This document shows positions 15,425-18,620 of a stretch of DNA of 18,620 nucleotides, piece after piece. The DNA comes from Opitutaceae bacterium (GTDB lineage Bacteria > Verrucomicrobiota > Verrucomicrobiae > Opitutales > Opitutaceae). Position 1 is the first letter of the stretch; each line of letters opens with the position of its first letter. The DNA is taken from assembly GCA_031266495.1 (NCBI GenBank), contig JAISAX010000855.1, forward strand, positions 1-18,620. Reading direction: 5' to 3'. The translations under genes were made by a program, and so were the position numbers. The notes below the pieces were generated by a model, which ran no database searches, was not told where the DNA came from, and worked only from the letters and a program-made list of their open reading frames with translations.

Positions 15425-16158
15425 GGGGCGTTGACCAGCCTGCCGCGAGTCTCTGGAAGGCCCTCGACTACCTGCTGCGCCGCCGGGCTTATCTGCTTGC
15501 CTTCCGCCGTTTCCGAACGCGTCCGCGACGGCCGTCCGATCTGGCCCGGCTGACTCCCGGCCTGGGCCAGGGAACCGCCAGCCAGCTGGTCCAGAAGCTG
15601 GAGCGTTCGCTTCTGCTCCGACGCCTGGAGCCGGCGAGAACCGGGCCGGACAGCGCCCACGCGCTGACCGCGGCCGGCGCGCGTTTGCTCGATATTCTGG
15701 AGACGGACTTGCGGCCCCTCGATGCCCTGTGCCGCAGATCCGCCTGTCTCGCGGGCCAGGACGATGGTCAGGGCGAATTGCGCGGCGGAGCCTGGATTAT
15801 CCGCAAACTGCTGCGCCAGCGCGGGGCCATGGCCCTGCTCGCGCAGTTGCCCGACGGGGAGTTTGTCCGCGAGCAATTCGTCTCGTGGGCCGGCATGGTG
15901 CCCGGTGCAAAAGCCAGTGCGTGTCTGCAACTGCTGATGCAGTGCGGGCTGGTCGAACGTTCCCGTTACCAACACTGGCGCCAGCGCAATTACCAGCTCT
16001 CCGAACTAGGCCGGCAGACGCAAAGCCTGCTGGCGGTCTTGCAGTCCCTGGACGACGAAAGCCCCCGGCTCATCATCGGCCAGCCGGAACTCTTTTGTTT
16101 CCAGCCCCAACCCGAACCCGAAGCCGAATTGACAGACCCCGAACCCAAAACCGCGTGA
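15421..16158 (+). CDS. Double winged-helix protein
   Basis: 245 residues, GTG start overlapping the preceding stop (GTGA). Residues about 20-95 resemble a MarR-type winged helix: RPSDLARLTPGLGQGTASQL as helix-turn-helix, VQKLERSLLLRRLEPARTG as recognition helix and wing, HALTAAGARLLDIL as closing helix. Residues about 128-210 repeat the theme: LLRQRGAMALLAQLPDG, ACLQLLMQCGLVERSRYQHW, then RQRNYQLSELGRQTQSLLAV. The C-terminus (PQPEPEAELTDPEPKTA) is an acidic, disordered tail. It probably binds DNA or RNA, or serves as a protein adaptor. No ATPase or ligand domain is visible. It belongs to a four-gene coupled operon. I do not recognise a named family; the winged-helix call comes from local sequence patterns. 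Confidence 0.55.
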   Translation: MRGVDQPAASLWKALDYLLRRRAYLLAFRRFRTRPRRPSDLARLTPGLGQGTASQLVQKLERSLLLRRLEPARTGPDSAHALTAAGARLLDILETDLRPLDALCRRSACLAGQDDGQGELRGGAWIIRKLLRQRGAMALLAQLPDGEFVREQFVSWAGMVPGAKASACLQLLMQCGLVERSRYQHWRQRNYQLSELGRQTQSLLAVLQSLDDESPRLIIGQPELFCFQPQPEPEAELTDPEPKTA

Positions 16159-16628
16159 TGAACGAATCCGCCCCTCCTCCTGTCCCGGCCGTCTCCGGCC
16201 ATGCCCCCAAGACCGCTCCGTTGCGCCTGCTCTACGTGGAGTCGCACTGGCTCTCGCGCCGGACCGTGTGGCATCTGATGCAGGACGTGGATTGCGTGTG
16301 GACCTACGCGGACAATGCCGCACAGGCGGTCTCGCTGGTCAGCAAGGCTGGCGTGGCGCGGGAACCGTTTGACGTGATCATCGTGGATCATGACCAGACG
16401 CAGGGCGGCTCCGGCCTGTGCGTGGTGCGCGCGTTGCGCGAGGCCGGCTGCAAGGACACGATCATCGCCATCGGCGTCGATGCGATTTCCGAACTCGAAC
16501 GACAGCGTTATGCAACGTTTGAAGTGTCCTTCCTGCTGCTCACCCCGGAAAACCACGGCGACCTGAAAACGGCAGTCCGTGCGGTTGTCGGACAGGACAC
16601 CACCGCAGACGGAGAAACACCGGCATGA
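16158..16628 (+). CDS. Atypical receiver (pseudo-receiver) domain protein
   Basis: 156 residues; start overlaps the previous stop (TGATG). After a Pro-rich, probably flexible N-terminus of about 20 residues comes a CheY-like fold: LRLLYVESHWLSRRTVWHLM (beta1, with Glu28-Ser29 in place of the acidic pair), FDVIIVDHDQTQGGSGLCVV (beta3, Asp77 in the phosphoacceptor position), DTIIAIGVDA (beta4, Gly106 instead of Thr/Ser), and VSFLLLTPENHGDLKTAV (beta5, Thr129 instead of the invariant Lys). No output domain follows. Loss of the switch Thr and Lys suggests that it is not a normal phosphorylation switch and acts as a protein-interaction module, although the Asp remains. No histidine kinase is in the window. 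Confidence 0.7.
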   Translation: MNESAPPPVPAVSGHAPKTAPLRLLYVESHWLSRRTVWHLMQDVDCVWTYADNAAQAVSLVSKAGVAREPFDVIIVDHDQTQGGSGLCVVRALREAGCKDTIIAIGVDAISELERQRYATFEVSFLLLTPENHGDLKTAVRAVVGQDTTADGETPA

Positions 16629-17341
16629 AAACACTCGGATTACTCGGAGGATTGAGCCATCAGGCGATGCGCGTCTATACGCGTCTGATCCATGAGGAAG
16701 TCGGATACAGGCTGCGCCAGCCCGATCAGGCGGCCATCATCGCGCTGGACCGCAAGCCGGGGGAATTTGCCACCCTGGGCAGCCAGCAGGACTGGTCCGG
16801 CCTGCGAAATCGCTTGGCACAGGACGCCAAAACATTGGAGTCCGCCGGGGCTGAATCCTTGGTCATCTGTTCAGGCCTGCTGCATGCCGTGGCCGGAGAC
16901 ATTGCACCGGAGGTGAACATTCCCGTGCTGTCGGCGGTCACGGCAGTCATGGACGCCTTGCGACGGATGAAAGTCGCCCGGGTGGGCCTGCTTGGCTCCT
17001 TCGACGAACGGGAGGCGAAGATGTGGAAGGATTGTTTGGAAAACAATCTGGTGCCGGACGTGATGGTGCCCGTTTCTGCCGATCAGCAACATTTGGCGGA
17101 AATCGTCCGCACGGAACTGACGCTTGGCATCGTGCGGGAACCGTCCCGGGTGCAGGTCGCGCATATCGCGGCTTCGTTCCGCAAGGCGGGGGCGCGGGCG
17201 GTGGTCATCACGGCTCCGGAGTTGCGGCTGATTTTTGGTGAAAGTGAATCGGTGCTGCCAGTTTTCGACGCGGCCCGGCTGCATGTCGCGGCGGCGGTGG
17301 ACTGGGCGCTGGGACTGGAAAATGTCCGGGTGCGCACCTGA
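16625..17341 (+). CDS. Asp/Glu racemase-fold protein lacking both catalytic residues
   Basis: 238 residues; start overlaps the previous stop (ATGA). The whole chain follows the aspartate/glutamate racemase superfamily: MKTLGLLGGLSHQAMRVYTR, RLAQDAKTLESAGAESLVIC, IPVLSAVTAVMDALRRMKVA, RVGLLGSFDEREAKMW, a GARAVVIT strand, and LPVFDAARLHVAAAVDWAL. Family members (YgeA, aspartate racemase) use a pair of Cys or Thr/Cys in CNTxH or TNTMH and GCTE(I/L). Here these read ICSGLLH (81-87) and ITAPELR (195-201), so both catalytic positions are replaced. Racemase activity is not expected; ligand binding may remain. It is the last gene of the coupled four-gene operon. A divergent racemase using other residues cannot be excluded. 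Confidence 0.72.
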   Translation: MKTLGLLGGLSHQAMRVYTRLIHEEVGYRLRQPDQAAIIALDRKPGEFATLGSQQDWSGLRNRLAQDAKTLESAGAESLVICSGLLHAVAGDIAPEVNIPVLSAVTAVMDALRRMKVARVGLLGSFDEREAKMWKDCLENNLVPDVMVPVSADQQHLAEIVRTELTLGIVREPSRVQVAHIAASFRKAGARAVVITAPELRLIFGESESVLPVFDAARLHVAAAVDWALGLENVRVRT

Positions 17342-17494
17342 TTTACTCGCCAAATAACGCTTTGAATCCGGGGGCAGCGGAGGATTTTCCATGATTATCG
17401 GAGAATGATACAAGCCCCGTCGGGGCCGTTTGGGTAGATTCGAGGATTTTTTGTCCAATGATCCTCTCTCAATCCCTCCATTCGACCACGACCG
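17342..17494. other. Gap between racemase-like gene and AraC-family regulator
   Basis: A 153-bp gap with no gene. A short hairpin GCCCC-GTC-GGGGC (17414-17426) lies in the middle, followed by CGTTTGGG and later GATTTTTTG; it is a weak terminator candidate for the upstream operon. An own promoter for the regulator could lie here (for example TTGAAT at about 17361-17366), but no convincing -10 box is visible. There is no strong Shine-Dalgarno sequence before the ATG at 17495. Confidence 0.4.
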
Positions 17495-18403
17495 ATGCCG
17501 GCTAATCACACGCCGGACTCGGCACCACACCACCCTCAATCTAAAATCCAGCTTCCCGACGCGCTCCATTCCTGGCGGCAGGACGTTTTTTACCAAGGGG
17601 GCGTCGCCGTCCTGCGGGAACGCCTGCGAAGCAATCAATTTGCCTGGCACCGGCATGACCAGCTTCAGCTCCTGCTCGTTCTGGGGGACGCGGTGGGCGA
17701 GGCCGAATGGAAAAACCATGACGGCGAGCCGATCATCCAAAGATTGACCGGCGACACGGTCTGGATGGTCCCGCCGGGCCAGGCTCATGCGCTGGACTGG
17801 TCTGCCGAGGCGGAACTGATCGTGCTCTACTGTGACCGGGAGTGGTCGAACAGTTTCGGGAAAAAACTGACCGATGTCTCGGTGGAGCCACTGGCAAGTT
17901 ACGTGCAGCACAATCCGCTGGTCGGTGAACTCTGCGTGGAACTGCGGCAGTCCTGCCATGACCGGAACCCGCGCCCCGATGATGTCGCCGCCCTCGGCCT
18001 CGCTCTGGCGACCCGCTTGCTCCGCTCGCACTGCGCGCATTTTCCGCAAGGGCCGAAACGCTGGAATATGCTGCCGGCGAGCATACGTCGCTTGCTGGAC
18101 CACATCGACCAGCACTTGGAGGAGGATCTTTCGACATCGGTTCTCGCCGGCCTGGTCGGGCTGAGTGAAAACTACCTGAGCGAAGTGTTCCGTGACCATA
18201 CCGGATTGCCGCCGCAACTCTATGTTATCTGGAAACGGATCGCCCGCGCGAAGGAACTTTTGCCAACCGGCAACTACACGGTCGGGGAAGTGGCCTACCT
18301 GACGGGATTTTCCGATCAGGCGCATCTGGACCGGCATTTCCGGCAACTTTGCGGTGCCCCGCCCAGCGTCTGGCTGTCCCGCCTGGAACCGGAGTGGCGG
18401 TAA
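17495..18403 (+). CDS. AraC-family transcriptional regulator with N-terminal cupin
   Basis: 302 residues. Residues about 25-115 form an AraC-type cupin ligand-binding domain (FAWHRHDQLQLLLVLGDAV, with WHRH at the usual His-rich position, and WMVPPGQAHALDW). The C-terminal domain, residues about 195-297, holds both AraC helix-turn-helices: DLSTSVLAGLVGLSENYLSE (HTH1) and YTVGEVAYLTGFSDQAHLDR (HTH2, with the family's GFSDQSHF-like motif), ending HFRQLCGAPPSVWL. Length is standard. Such proteins usually bind a small ligand and activate adjacent genes. It is on the same strand 153 bp behind the four-gene operon and may control that operon or itself, but no operator repeat could be identified. Start chosen as the first ATG; the first 20 residues are Pro/His-rich and may be excess. 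Confidence 0.92.
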   Translation: MPANHTPDSAPHHPQSKIQLPDALHSWRQDVFYQGGVAVLRERLRSNQFAWHRHDQLQLLLVLGDAVGEAEWKNHDGEPIIQRLTGDTVWMVPPGQAHALDWSAEAELIVLYCDREWSNSFGKKLTDVSVEPLASYVQHNPLVGELCVELRQSCHDRNPRPDDVAALGLALATRLLRSHCAHFPQGPKRWNMLPASIRRLLDHIDQHLEEDLSTSVLAGLVGLSENYLSEVFRDHTGLPPQLYVIWKRIARAKELLPTGNYTVGEVAYLTGFSDQAHLDRHFRQLCGAPPSVWLSRLEPEWR

Positions 18404-18620
18404 CAAGCGCCCATCTAAAGCGGAGGCGGAGACTCAGGCAGCGGAGTATTCGCCAAACATTTCCGAGAGTCATTCAAGCTCGGGAGGAAATTTTATGCCT
18501 AAGAGCGTGTTTAGAATCTTTTTAATAATACAGAGATAAATGATAATACGACGAAATGTTTGCTGGTATTTAACTTACGTTCGCAATTTTTCCAATTGCA
18601 TCGATATTTGTCCAACCATG
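18404..18620. other. AT-rich right end, possible mobile-element boundary
   Basis: Composition falls sharply from GC-rich to AT-rich from about 18490 on. A strong Shine-Dalgarno sequence (GGGAGG, 18482-18487) precedes an ATG at 18495 that opens only 14 codons (MPKSVFRIFLIIQR, stop 18537-18539): a leader peptide or the start of a gene interrupted by an insertion. The sequence GAGCGTGTTTAGAATC from about 18503 resembles insertion-sequence ends of the IS5 group, and TAA just before it would suit a TNA target site, but without the other end this is only a suggestion. The last three bases are an ATG that could start a further gene. No terminator for the AraC gene is evident. Confidence 0.35.

Noticed and set aside
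15729..16628. ORF of 299 codons on the plus strand crossing two genes
   Set aside because: Its end is simply the receiver gene frame extended backward through the winged-helix gene in an Arg/Pro-rich shadow frame; the overlapping ATG at 16158 is the sensible start.

Overview
The window looks like a chromosomal stretch of a GC-rich, diderm member of the Verrucomicrobiota, most likely an Opitutaceae relative. That placement is an inference. It rests on a Porin_5-type porin tail, a porin / coiled-coil / parvulin / two-partner-secretion gene order, weak or absent Shine-Dalgarno sequences, and gaps filled with short degenerate direct repeats and REP-like hairpins. No rRNA, tRNA or CRISPR array was seen.

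Region 1 (about 173-5654) is a broken porin gene. Its signal-peptide end (173 to about 271) and its last 70 residues (5442-5654) are on the plus strand. The middle is missing and replaced by about 5.2 kb of phage structural genes on the minus strand. Read 5' to 3' these are: a major capsid protein lacking its first residues and carrying a frameshift; a head-tail connector-like protein; a DNA cytosine-C5 methyltransferase whose natural start is out of frame by one base at an A6 run; a head-morphogenesis (MuF-like) protein fused to a C-terminal nuclease-like domain; a 66-residue basic protein; a gpG-like virion morphogenesis protein with an unusual low-GC extension; and the first part of one more gene. 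Both ends of the phage block stop inside genes.

Region 2 (5663-14697, plus strand) is an export module: a periplasmic coiled-coil protein, an exported parvulin (PpiC-type) isomerase, a giant TpsA filamentous-haemagglutinin-like exoprotein (about 1763 aa if one missing G is restored) ending in alternating YDG and MBG domains, and its TpsB outer-membrane translocator. The porin probably headed this operon before it was disrupted. The likely logic is Sec export of TpsA, chaperoning by the parvulin and perhaps the coiled-coil protein in the periplasm, and secretion through TpsB.

Region 3 (14798-18403, plus strand) is the most unusual part. Four genes overlap end to start (GTGA, TGATG, ATGA). They encode a reverse-transcriptase-like protein that stops before the catalytic YxDD region, a protein with two winged helices, a receiver domain lacking the conserved Thr and Lys, and an Asp/Glu-racemase-fold protein lacking both catalytic residues. 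An AraC-family regulator follows. Three of the four proteins look like catalytically dead versions of known families, which suggests a binding or sensing system rather than an enzymatic pathway; I do not recognise it. After 18404 the sequence becomes AT-rich and may enter a mobile element.

Three genes (capsid, methyltransferase, tpsA) each need one extra base in a short homopolymer to read through. This could be real decay or homopolymer under-calling in the assembly.
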